25,510 bases of DNA from Desulfovibrio sp. Dsv1 (lineage in GTDB: Bacteria; Desulfobacterota; Desulfovibrionia; Desulfovibrionales; Desulfovibrionaceae). This document shows, one piece after another, positions 7,341-14,840 of the stretch. The position numbers and the translations under genes are program-made. The stretch is taken from assembly GCA_000403945.1 (NCBI GenBank), contig APFI01000074.1, positions 1-25,510 on the forward strand. Reading direction: 5' to 3'. Every line of letters begins with the position of its first letter. Position 1 is the first letter of the stretch. The notes under the pieces are model-generated. The model saw only the letters and a program-made list of their open reading frames with translations, ran no database searches and was not told the DNA's origin.

Positions 7341-9041
7341 TCAATTCTGTGGGGTTGAGGGTGAAGGGCCCGGTTTGCTTTTTTCGGAAGTGCCGGAGGA
7401 AGCGAAAATTTGCGCCCCGCGCGAGCCGAAAGCAAGCAGCGCGCAGAAAATCAGAACCGCCGAGGGAAGCAGCCAGGGTGCGAGGCGGTGGTAGGGGCTG
7501 GGCGCGGTCGTCAATCCGGCCCTGGCCCAAAGGGTTCCGGCCCGGAACTGGCCGCCGCGCGCGGTCACACGCCCGCGCGGGTCCACCACAACGGAAATGC
7601 CGGTATTGGTGCCGCGCAGGATCCAGCGGTTCTGCTCTAGGGCGCGCGGCACGGTCAGGTAAAGATGCTGCCGCGCCGCCGGGGTGTTCCCGAACCATCC
7701 GTCGTTGCTGATGTCCGTCAGAATATTGGCCCCGTCCGCCACGCGGGCCTGGGCAAGCCAAGGGAATATGCCTTCATAGCAGATGAGCATGCCCAGGGCA
7801 AGATTGCCGTGGCGCAGGGGGGCCGTGGCCGTGCCCGTCTCATAGACGCCCACGCCCTGAAGCAGGGCATGGAGAAAGCCCCAGTTCAACCATTCCGGCA
7901 GGTATTCGCCGAAAGGCACCAGATGCTCCTTGTCGTAATAGCCTGCGGTCTCGCCGTCGGGACCCAGCAGAAAAGCCCGGTTGAAGATGGCCGGTTCGGT
8001 CTGTCCCGACCGCAGTTCCACGCCCGGCGCGCCGAAAAGCAGGGGACTGTGAGCCGTCAGAGCCATGTCGCGCACCAGGACCGCTAGGCGCGGCTTGGTT
8101 TCAAAAAAAAAGGGCAGAGCGGTTTCCGGCCAGACAATGAGCGGCTTGGCGTCCGGATCCGAAGTCTTGTACGCGCCCTGGCCCGCGCCCGTATCAATGA
8201 CTGTCCGCGCGGCAAGGCCCGCGCGGGTCAGGCTCAGATAGAGCTCCACTGTCTGGCGCTGGAAGGCGGGCAGCCATTTCCGGCTCTGATCCACATTGCC
8301 TTCCACAAAGAGCACGGCCATGCTGCCCGGCCCTGTGGGCGCGGCCTGGAATGGATGGGCGTCCAGCCGCCAGGCCCCGTAGCCCAGCAGCAGCGCGCCC
8401 AAGCCCAGACCGGCGGCCAGACGGCGCGGGGAAAAACGCCGTTGCGTTGCCGGTGGGCCGGAAGGCGGCGGCAGGCTGAACAGGCAGAGCAGGGCGGCCA
8501 GCAGCCAGCAGCCTCCCAGCGCGTATGCGCCCAGCGTGTCGGCGGCCTGGATCAGCAGGGGCCAGACGGCCAGAGCTCCGGCCAGAGGCAGCCAGGGAAA
8601 GCCCAGCGCCAGCGCATAGCAGGCTTCCAGCAGATACCAGAGCAGGGCCAGCAGCAGGGCCAGCGTCAGCGGCGGCCAGGTGCGTAGCAGATGCGCGGCC
8701 AGGGAAAACATGCCACCCGCGCTGGCCAGACAGGCCGCGATGAACAGGGCGCAGGGCATGGCCAGAAGCCAGGGCATGCCGCCCACATTGTGCATGGGCA
8801 GGGTCAGCCAGTAGAGGGCCGCCGTGCCGCCGGTCAGGCTGACCAGCCAGCCCCGGCGCAGGGCCGCCATGAGACCGGGCGCGCGCAGGCCCAGCATGGC
8901 CAGGGCCACAGGCCAGAGCAGGACCAGAGGCGGCAGGCTCAGCAGATCATTGGGAAAACCCAGCCAGAGGGCCAGAGCTCCGGCCAGCCCCCAGCACAGG
9001 TTCCGGATCGGCGGCAGGGGGCGCGTGCGCGTCATATTCAT
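7341..9041 (-). CDS. lnt: Apolipoprotein N-acyltransferase
   Basis: A 566-residue inner-membrane enzyme that adds the third acyl chain to lipoproteins. The first 220 residues hold a series of hydrophobic segments, with further ones near the C-terminus (about 530-545). The periplasmic nitrilase domain begins near 240. The catalytic triad is visible: glutamate 306 in VWPETALP, lysine 371 in DKEHLVPFGEY and cysteine 421 in ICYEGIFP; SNDGWFG (445-451) is also diagnostic. It is somewhat longer than the E. coli enzyme, partly through a linker near 190-235 and a C-terminal tail. The start is 2 nt after the corC stop, so translation is probably coupled; a second ATG two codons later is possible. The corC-lnt order is the same as in E. 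coli. Confidence 0.96.
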   Translation of the reverse strand: MNMTRTRPLPPIRNLCWGLAGALALWLGFPNDLLSLPPLVLLWPVALAMLGLRAPGLMAALRRGWLVSLTGGTAALYWLTLPMHNVGGMPWLLAMPCALFIAACLASAGGMFSLAAHLLRTWPPLTLALLLALLWYLLEACYALALGFPWLPLAGALAVWPLLIQAADTLGAYALGGCWLLAALLCLFSLPPPSGPPATQRRFSPRRLAAGLGLGALLLGYGAWRLDAHPFQAAPTGPGSMAVLFVEGNVDQSRKWLPAFQRQTVELYLSLTRAGLAARTVIDTGAGQGAYKTSDPDAKPLIVWPETALPFFFETKPRLAVLVRDMALTAHSPLLFGAPGVELRSGQTEPAIFNRAFLLGPDGETAGYYDKEHLVPFGEYLPEWLNWGFLHALLQGVGVYETGTATAPLRHGNLALGMLICYEGIFPWLAQARVADGANILTDISNDGWFGNTPAARQHLYLTVPRALEQNRWILRGTNTGISVVVDPRGRVTARGGQFRAGTLWARAGLTTAPSPYHRLAPWLLPSAVLIFCALLAFGSRGAQIFASSGTSEKSKPGPSPSTPQN

Positions 9042-9043
9042 GT

Positions 9044-9904
9044 TCAGGCATTGTCCCCGTCGGCGTCCGTGTCCTGCGCGGCCCTATCGGCGGGTTCCAT
9101 GCGCAGCAGACGGATCAGCTTCTTGTCCGCGTCCAGCACCGTAAAGGTCCAGCCGTGCTGGGTGAAGGTTTCGCCGGGGCCGGGCACGTGCCCGGCTTCC
9201 ATGCTCAGATAGCCGCCGATGGTGTCCACCTCGTCGGAAACCAGGTCCACGCCCAGTTCCTCCAGGTCTTCCAGCAGGGCGCGGCCCGTGAGTTCGTAGA
9301 CATTGTCGCCCAGGGGGCGGATGTCCTCCTGGCGGGGGGTGTCGTGCTCGTCCTCAATGTCGCCCACGATTTCCTCCAGCACGTCCTCAATGGTGATCAG
9401 GCCGGAGGTGCCGCCGTATTCGTCCAGGGCGATGGCGATATGCTGCTTGCGGGCGCGGAATTCCTGCAAAAGGGTGCGGATGGGCTTGGTTTCCGGCACG
9501 AAAAAGGGTTCGCGCATGACCGCCGCCACCGGAGGATGCTCCCCGGCCGGTTCGATGAGACAGCGCAGCAGATCCTTGGCATGCAGGATGCCCACCATAT
9601 TGTCGCGGGTGTCTTTGTACACGGGGATGCGGGAGTGCCCGGAATCCACGATAACGCGCGCCACCTCGGGCAGGGGCATGTCGTCGGGTACACAATCAAT
9701 ATCGGTGCGGGGAATCATGGTGTCCTGCACCTGAAGATCGTTGAAGCGCAGAATACCCAGCAGCATGGACTCTTCGTCCGGCTCGACCTCGCCGTCGGCT
9801 CTGGCTTCAAGAATGGCTTTTTTCAGGGATTCTTCGTCGTCGTGTCCGAAAAATTTGCTCAGGCGCGACCAGATGGTACTATGACCGTCGGAGCCTCCGT
9901 CCAA
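9044..9904 (-). CDS. corC: CorC/YbeX-type CBS-domain protein
   Basis: A 286-residue cytoplasmic protein with two CBS domains (about 65-185) and a C-terminal CorC/HlyC transporter-associated domain (about 200-280). Visible family motifs are the VQDTMIPRTDI stretch opening the first CBS domain, SGHSRIPVY, GILHAKDLL, IALDEYGGTSGLITIEDVLEEIVGDI, and DTIGGYL near the end. There is no N-terminal membrane DUF21 domain, so it is the short CorC form. Such proteins are linked to magnesium/cobalt efflux and, through the conserved ybeX-lnt neighbourhood, to ribosome and envelope homeostasis; the biochemical role is unsettled. The start is an unusual TTG at 9904: a perfect AAGGAGG lies 5 nt upstream, while the open frame further upstream lacks family similarity. 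Confidence 0.93.
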   Translation of the reverse strand: MDGGSDGHSTIWSRLSKFFGHDDEESLKKAILEARADGEVEPDEESMLLGILRFNDLQVQDTMIPRTDIDCVPDDMPLPEVARVIVDSGHSRIPVYKDTRDNMVGILHAKDLLRCLIEPAGEHPPVAAVMREPFFVPETKPIRTLLQEFRARKQHIAIALDEYGGTSGLITIEDVLEEIVGDIEDEHDTPRQEDIRPLGDNVYELTGRALLEDLEELGVDLVSDEVDTIGGYLSMEAGHVPGPGETFTQHGWTFTVLDADKKLIRLLRMEPADRAAQDTDADGDNA

Positions 9905-9945
9905 AATAACCTCCTTGTTTGGGCGCGGATCTGCGGGTTCAGGTT

Positions 9946-9980
9946 TCGCGCGGCCGGGACATGGGCGTCGCGCGGCCGGG
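9946..9980. repeat. 13-bp direct repeat upstream of corC
   Basis: TCGCGCGGCCGGG occurs at 9946-9958 and again at 9968-9980, a 22-bp period (two helical turns), in the spacer between the PilZ gene and corC. Each copy contains the palindrome CGGCCG. It may be a paired protein-binding site or chance in GC-rich DNA. Confidence 0.45.
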
Positions 9981-10010
9981 CAACACCATGACTTCAATGT
10001 GAAAACGCCC

Positions 10011-10949
10011 TCAGAGCAGTTTGCGTTGTTCCATATCCATGCGCATGACCCACTGGGCGATGGGTCCCACCCCCCGGGACGGGGAACTGTGGAACCAGTG
10101 GATCTCGGCTTTACCCTCTTCCTGCACGGCCCAGTTGGTGAACTCCACCCCCAAAATCAGCGCGGGCGCGAGGCCCTCCACCGTGCGGGCGTTGACGACT
10201 TCGCAGGTGCACCAGAACGTGACGAGCCTCTCGCCTTTTTTATCCATGGCATAGACGACAAGGCAGAGTAGCTGCGAACCCTTGTCCAGGTCAACAGGCC
10301 GTGTTTCCGCATCTTCCATCGGGAAGCGCAGGGCCATGCCCGTGGCGGAGACGTTTTCCACCTGTACGGGTTCGTTCTTCATGTCCAGCCTGTAGAGCAT
10401 TACCGGGCGGCCGATTTCGGCCGTGGTGCAGGGAATGGGCCTGTCCGGTTCAATGGGCCAGACGCCGATGACCCGCACCGCCTCCTTGTGTGGTTTGACG
10501 CGGATGAAATTGCGGTTCTGGCCCACTTCCAGATCCGTGGGCGCGGCGATGCCGATACGGGATTTTTCGCGTCCGGCATCCACCGTCTGGATGGCGGAGC
10601 GGAACTTGTAAAAAGTGGGGCCTTGCGGCAGGCTGACCCGAAAATAGACGTCCACCGGGGTGCCCGTCCATTTCATGGAGATATAGGCCAGCACTTCCAT
10701 ATCTAGGCTTGCGGCGCCCTGCCGGATCAATGTGGCGGAGAGCCCGTTTTTGTTGGTCTCATTGTCCTCCAACACTTTTATATCGAAAATTTCGTTCTGT
10801 TCCTGGGCGGTCTGGAGCATCTGGCGGATCACGTTTCGACGGCGTTTCTGCTGTCTGATTTTTTGCAATCGACCGTTCAGGCAGACAGACAGGAAGCAGA
10901 GCGCCACAAAAAGGACGCCAAAGATCAAAATGTATTCTTCTGTGCGCAT
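10011..10949 (-). CDS. Membrane-anchored PilZ-domain protein
   Basis: A 312-residue protein with one N-terminal membrane segment (about 6-25) followed by a basic stretch (27-42), which predicts a cytoplasmic C-terminal part. Residues 50-140 resemble the YcgR-like flanking domain found before many PilZ domains (weak similarity by eye). The PilZ domain begins near 145 and keeps both cyclic-di-GMP-binding motifs: RNFIR (146-150, RxxxR) and NVSATG (199-204, [D/N]xSxxG). It is therefore a likely cyclic-di-GMP receptor at the inner membrane. Its output is unknown, and no motility gene lies nearby. It is the first gene of the run leading through corC, lnt and prfB to the GGDEF-like/ATPase pair. A perfect 22-bp palindrome lies 25 nt upstream of its start. 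Confidence 0.85.
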   Translation of the reverse strand: MRTEEYILIFGVLFVALCFLSVCLNGRLQKIRQQKRRRNVIRQMLQTAQEQNEIFDIKVLEDNETNKNGLSATLIRQGAASLDMEVLAYISMKWTGTPVDVYFRVSLPQGPTFYKFRSAIQTVDAGREKSRIGIAAPTDLEVGQNRNFIRVKPHKEAVRVIGVWPIEPDRPIPCTTAEIGRPVMLYRLDMKNEPVQVENVSATGMALRFPMEDAETRPVDLDKGSQLLCLVVYAMDKKGERLVTFWCTCEVVNARTVEGLAPALILGVEFTNWAVQEEGKAEIHWFHSSPSRGVGPIAQWVMRMDMEQRKLL

Positions 10950-10974
10950 TATGGGGCCACCGATGAAACGCCGT

Positions 10975-10996
10975 CGGGATTTGCGCGCAAATCCCG
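10975..10996. promoter_or_regulatory. Perfect 22-bp palindrome between mnmG and the PilZ gene
   Basis: Arms CGGGATTTG (10975-10983) and CAAATCCCG (10988-10996) enclose CGCG, itself self-complementary, so the full 22 bp are a perfect palindrome. As RNA it forms a 9-bp stem with a 4-nt loop. No U-tract follows on either strand, so it is not a standard terminator. It sits 17 nt beyond the mnmG stop and 25 nt before the PilZ start: a candidate operator or mRNA-processing hairpin. Confidence 0.6.
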
Positions 10997-11012
10997 GATG
11001 TTCCGGCTGATG

Positions 11013-12950
11013 CTATGAAAAAAGTCCGTCCCGGGGCCGCCGGGCCGGGCGCAAGAAGCCCAATTTGTGCAAATGTATCTCCAGGCAGGCCACCGCCGCC
11101 GGGGTTACCCCGGAAATGCGGCCGGCCTGCCCCAGATTCAGGGGACGCACACGGCTGAGCTTCTCTTCCACTTCACGGGAGAGTCCCGCCACTCTGGCGT
11201 AATCCAAATCCGAGGGCAAGGCCGTGGACTCCAGTTTTGCCGTACGGGCGATGAGTGATCGCTGGCGTTCCAGATAGCCGGCGTATTTGATATCCGTCTG
11301 TACACCTTCGCACACGGCCCGGCCGCAATGTTCCAGTTCGGCGGCCAGTTCCGCGCCCGGATCCGGGGAAAGCCCCGGCGCCTCCGCCAGCGCGGCGGCC
11401 AGCCGTTCCAGATCCATGTCCGGGCGGCGCAGCACCTCCGCCAGACTGCGCCCCGGCGGCAGCAAAACCTGGTCGCTGTCCGCCTCCCGCCTGTCGGCGG
11501 GAAGACGCGTCTCCTCAAGCCGTTTTCTGAGACGCTCCGCGTTGTCCATTTTTATGCAAAAAACGATCCAATGAGCGTCATCTACCAAGCCCAGGCTGCG
11601 GCCCAGCGGGGTCAGGCGGGCGTCGGCATTATCCTCGCGCAGGAGCAGACGGTGTTCGGCGCGGGAGGTGAACATGCGATAGGGCTCCTGTGTGCCCAGG
11701 GTCACCAGATCGTCCGCCAGCACGGCCATGTAGGCTTCGTCCCGGCCCGGCGCGAAAGGCGGCAGATTTTTTTCGGCGCAGGCGATGTTCAGGGCGGCCC
11801 AGAGGCCTTGCGCCGCCGCTTCCTCATAGCCGGAAGTGCCGTTGATCTGTCCGGCCAGCCAGAGGCCCGGCACGGCCTTGCTTTCAAAAGTGGGGCGCAG
11901 TTGCACGGGGTTCACGTAATCATATTCGATGGCGTAGCCCGGCCGGGCCATGACGACTCCCTCCAGGCCGGGAATGCTGCGCAGCATGGCCATCTGCACG
12001 TCCAGGGGCAGGCTGGTGGAAATGCCGTTGGCATATACCTCCGCGCTGTCTAGGCCTTCCGGTTCCAGAAAAATCTGGTGCCGCTCCCGTTGAGGAAAGC
12101 GGGCCACCTTGTCCTCAATGGACGGGCAGTAGCGCGCGCCCACGCCCTGGATCACGCCGGTGAACAGGGGCGACCGGTCGAAACCGCCCCGGATGATTTC
12201 ATGGGTGCGGGCTGTGGTCCAGGTGATGTGGCAGGAAACCTGCGGCAGAACCGGGCCGGGTCCGTGAAAGCTGAAGGCGGGCGGGGACATATCCCCACGC
12301 TGTTCCTCCAGACGGGAAAAATCAATGGAGGAACGCAGCAGGCGCGGCGTGGTGCCGGTTTTCAGGCGGCCCAGTTCCAGACCCAGAGCGCGCAGGCTGT
12401 CGGAAAGGAGCAGGGCCGGAGCGTCGCCCAGACGGCCGCCGGGCAGATTGGTCAGGCCGATGTGGATGCGCCCGTCCAGAAAGGTGCCGGTTGTCAGCAG
12501 CACATGCCGGGCCGCGAATTCCAGCCCCTGGGCCGTGCGCACGCCCGCGACACGGCCCGCCGCAGTGGTGATGCCCGTAACCGTATCCTGCCAGAGACGC
12601 AGGCCGGGCGTGGCGTAAAGCGTTTTTTTGAGGGCGCGCTGATAGGCTTCGCGGTCGATCTGGGCGCGCGTGGCGCGCACGGCCGGGCCCTTGCTCATGT
12701 TCAGGGTGCGGAACTGGATGCCCGCCGCGTCGGCCCAAAGCCCCATCATGCCGCCAAGTGCGTCGATTTCGCGCACCATGTGCCCCTTGGCCAGACCGCC
12801 GATGGCCGGATTGCACGAGAGGTAGCCCAGCCGATCCAGATTGCCGCTGACCAGCAGCACGCTGAAACCCAGTTTGGCCAGAGCCACGGCGGCTTCGGAA
12901 CCGGCGTGGCCGCCGCCCGCGATGATGCAGTCAAAACCGGCGTCAGGCAT
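11013..12950 (-). CDS. mnmG: tRNA U34 carboxymethylaminomethyl-modification enzyme, FAD subunit
   Basis: A 645-residue cytoplasmic flavoprotein (also called GidA) that works with the GTPase MnmE to modify the wobble uridine of several tRNAs. The FAD-binding GGGHAG glycine motif lies at 12-17, and CNPAIGG.AKGH with the following VREIDALGG at about 47-65 are classic MnmG signatures. Others seen are RGD.SPPAFSF, the CH.TWT segment, GYAIEYD.V, LAGQINGTSGYEEAA.QGL and TLGT.EPYRMFTSRAEHRL. Length is close to the usual 620-640. The start at 12950 overlaps the end of the M20 peptidase gene by 8 nt, which indicates co-transcription. The open frame upstream of that is just the peptidase gene in another frame. 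The mnmE partner is not in the window. Confidence 0.97.
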   Translation of the reverse strand: MPDAGFDCIIAGGGHAGSEAAVALAKLGFSVLLVSGNLDRLGYLSCNPAIGGLAKGHMVREIDALGGMMGLWADAAGIQFRTLNMSKGPAVRATRAQIDREAYQRALKKTLYATPGLRLWQDTVTGITTAAGRVAGVRTAQGLEFAARHVLLTTGTFLDGRIHIGLTNLPGGRLGDAPALLLSDSLRALGLELGRLKTGTTPRLLRSSIDFSRLEEQRGDMSPPAFSFHGPGPVLPQVSCHITWTTARTHEIIRGGFDRSPLFTGVIQGVGARYCPSIEDKVARFPQRERHQIFLEPEGLDSAEVYANGISTSLPLDVQMAMLRSIPGLEGVVMARPGYAIEYDYVNPVQLRPTFESKAVPGLWLAGQINGTSGYEEAAAQGLWAALNIACAEKNLPPFAPGRDEAYMAVLADDLVTLGTQEPYRMFTSRAEHRLLLREDNADARLTPLGRSLGLVDDAHWIVFCIKMDNAERLRKRLEETRLPADRREADSDQVLLPPGRSLAEVLRRPDMDLERLAAALAEAPGLSPDPGAELAAELEHCGRAVCEGVQTDIKYAGYLERQRSLIARTAKLESTALPSDLDYARVAGLSREVEEKLSRVRPLNLGQAGRISGVTPAAVACLEIHLHKLGFLRPARRPRDGLFS

Positions 12951-14190
12951 GGGCGTCCCGTTGCATGAGGATATGGGCGAACACTTGGGCGTCCTTGCGG
13001 GCGGCGCTGATGGAAGCGCGCTCGTCAGGCTGGTGGCAGGTATTCTGGATACAGGCCCAGACAGCGGCGGGCAGGCCCTTGCGGCGCAACAGCGCGGCCA
13101 CTGTGGCCCCGCCGATGCCCACGGGCCGGGCCCGCACGCCGTAAACCTGTTCCACGGCCCGTTCCAGAGCCCGCACCACGGGGCTGTTTGCCGGAGCGGC
13201 CGAGGCGGGCTGGGCGTGCTCCACATCCACCGTAATCTCCACGCCGTGGCGCGCGGCCACTGTGGCGGCCAGCCGACGGACTTCGGCCAGCACGGCATCC
13301 TGCGGCACGTCCGGCAAAAGGCGGCAGTCCAGGTAGAAAACGTCGCTGCCGGGCAGGATGTTCACGCTGGGCACGTTGGCGTCGTGCTTGGTGGGAACAA
13401 ATGTTGAGCATGGCGGCTTGAACAGCGCATCCTCCTGCGGAAAAGCGTCGCACAGACCCTGACGGCATGCCAGGACCATGTCCGCGCCGGCCACAAGGGC
13501 GTTGCGGCCCTTGTGCGGCGTGGACGCGTGGCATTGGACGCCGGTGGTCCGTACCTTGAGCCAGAGCTGGCCCTTTTCCGCCACTTCAATGAGATCGCCA
13601 CGCGGCGAACCCGCATCCGGCACAATATAAAGGTCCTCGGGCCTGAACAGCTCCGACGCGCATTCCAGCACATGGGCCAGGCCGTAATCGCTGCCGGATT
13701 CCTCGTCGGCCATGAAAACCAAGCCCAGGTTCAGCGCTGGCGTCACCTCCTGCCGCCGCAGCTCCTCGGCCAGCAGGAGCATGCTGACGATGGCCTGCTG
13801 ATTGTCCTCCACGCCGCGTCCGTAAAGCCAGTCGGCTTCGCGCCGGACCTGCCAAGGGTCGGAAGTCCAGGCGGCGGGGTCGCCCGGCGGCACCACGTCG
13901 GTGTGGCCGAAAAGCCAGAGCGTGCGGGAATCCGCGCCGGGCAGGCGGGCCACCAGGTTGGGCCGCAGCCCGTCCGGCACGCGCTCGTCCGGCGCGTCCA
14001 CCCGCTGCAGATCGCGCACGCCGCAGGCTTCCAGCCAGCCCGCGATCTGCCGGACCTTGGCCAGCTCGCCCCGGCCTCCGTTGTCCGGCCCCAGAGCCTT
14101 GCATGCCGTGAGCGCGCTCTGTAGTTCCACCACGCGTTCGTCCCGTTGCGCCAATCCGGCCAGCAGACCGGCCAGTTCCTGATGTTCCAT
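12943..14190 (-). CDS. M20-family zinc metallopeptidase (DapE/ArgE-like)
   Basis: A 415-residue cytoplasmic aminoacylase/dipeptidase-type enzyme. The two-zinc site is complete by pattern: histidine 96 in FGHTDVVPPGD, aspartate 129 in GRGVEDNQQ, the glutamate pair 163-164 in ADEESGSDYG, aspartate 192 in VPDAGS, and histidine 386 in NTCHQPDE. The dimerisation domain lies between about 205 and 320, with HASTPHKGRNAL at its start. Substrate cannot be told: DapE, ArgE, carnosinase-like and other hydrolases share this pattern. The start is uncertain between ATG 14190 (used here) and an in-frame TTG at 14205; neither has a well-spaced ribosome site. It overlaps mnmG by 8 nt, an association without an obvious functional reason. 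Confidence 0.9.
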   Translation of the reverse strand: MEHQELAGLLAGLAQRDERVVELQSALTACKALGPDNGGRGELAKVRQIAGWLEACGVRDLQRVDAPDERVPDGLRPNLVARLPGADSRTLWLFGHTDVVPPGDPAAWTSDPWQVRREADWLYGRGVEDNQQAIVSMLLLAEELRRQEVTPALNLGLVFMADEESGSDYGLAHVLECASELFRPEDLYIVPDAGSPRGDLIEVAEKGQLWLKVRTTGVQCHASTPHKGRNALVAGADMVLACRQGLCDAFPQEDALFKPPCSTFVPTKHDANVPSVNILPGSDVFYLDCRLLPDVPQDAVLAEVRRLAATVAARHGVEITVDVEHAQPASAAPANSPVVRALERAVEQVYGVRARPVGIGGATVAALLRRKGLPAAVWACIQNTCHQPDERASISAARKDAQVFAHILMQRDAHA

Positions 14191-14339
14191 GATCCTGTCC
14201 GACAATTAGGAAAAGAGGTCGTTTGCGCGGCCTCTTGAAAATGTTTTTCCCAGCGATGGATTTTGTGCGTCAACAAGGAAAGGCAAGCGTTTTGCGAAGG
14301 AGTGAACTCTTTGGTCCATGACCGGAGCAAATATGAAGC

Positions 14340-14603
14340 CTAGCGGCCCTTGGCGGCGCGCTTGGACGCCTTCAACGGGTTCACCTTGGCTGCGGCGGTC
14401 GTCTGGGCCTTGACATGTGTGGCGAAGTTACACCGGCCGCCGGTCCATTTGCTGGCGGGGTTGGGATAGCTGGAGCAGAACTGTTCACCGTCGAATTCGC
14501 GCACACGGTCACAGCCGGAGCACTGTTCCACCACAGGAGAAATGACAAAACCGTTGACCACCACGCCTTCAGCGGTCTTGGTGGCATTTTCCAGAGGACT
14601 CAT
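14340..14603 (-). CDS. PxxKW-family cysteine-rich small protein
   Basis: An 87-residue protein with four cysteines, CSGC (28-31), FC (43) and RC (58), and the family motif PASKW (49-53) in YPNPASKWTGGRCNF. The spacing suggests a small metal-binding or iron-sulfur-like knuckle, but the function of this family, known chiefly from sulfate-reducing bacteria, is not established. The C-terminus (65-87) is alanine- and lysine-rich and probably disordered. The ATG at 14603 has a GGAGG 7 nt upstream. A near-consensus promoter (14689-14716) and a 6-bp leader hairpin lie upstream, and a 149-nt gap separates it from the peptidase gene, so it is likely its own transcription unit or the head of the downstream one. 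Confidence 0.85.
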   Translation of the reverse strand: MSPLENATKTAEGVVVNGFVISPVVEQCSGCDRVREFDGEQFCSSYPNPASKWTGGRCNFATHVKAQTTAAAKVNPLKASKRAAKGR

Positions 14604-14652
14604 AGCAAAACCTCCATGCGCCGGAGCGCCTCGAATTTTTCGTTATGTTCCG

Positions 14653-14674
14653 CCGACGTTTCAGAGGCCGTCGG
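14653..14674 (-). promoter_or_regulatory. Leader hairpin of the PxxKW gene
   Basis: CCGACG (14653-14658) and CGTCGG (14669-14674) form a perfect 6-bp stem with a 10-nt loop. It begins about 15 nt downstream of the -10 box on the minus strand and about 50 nt ahead of the start codon, so it lies in the predicted leader RNA. Confidence 0.4.
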
Positions 14675-14688
14675 TGCTGGGAAGGGTT

Positions 14689-14716
14689 AGTATAGGCTGA
14701 TGCGGGCCGCTGTCAA
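14689..14716 (-). promoter_or_regulatory. Sigma-70-type promoter of the PxxKW gene
   Basis: On the minus strand a perfect -35 box TTGACA (14716-14711) is followed after 16 nt by TATACT (14694-14689), matching the -10 consensus at five of six bases. Expected transcription starts near 14682, giving a leader of about 80 nt. It is one of the best promoters visible in the window. Confidence 0.75.
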
Positions 14717-14840
14717 GAGGGAAGATCAGGCTTTCAGGGTGGATGTTCTATGCGGCGTGGCCATCATCCCCTTAATTTTTCAGTTCCCGCGAACACCCCG
14801 GCATATCCCTGAAGCGAGCGGGGCTTCCGTGCGGGCGGCG

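Noticed and set aside
12951..13298. N-terminal extension of MnmG by 116 residues
   Set aside because: It is the M20 peptidase gene read in another frame; the MnmG FAD motif begins right after the ATG at 12950.
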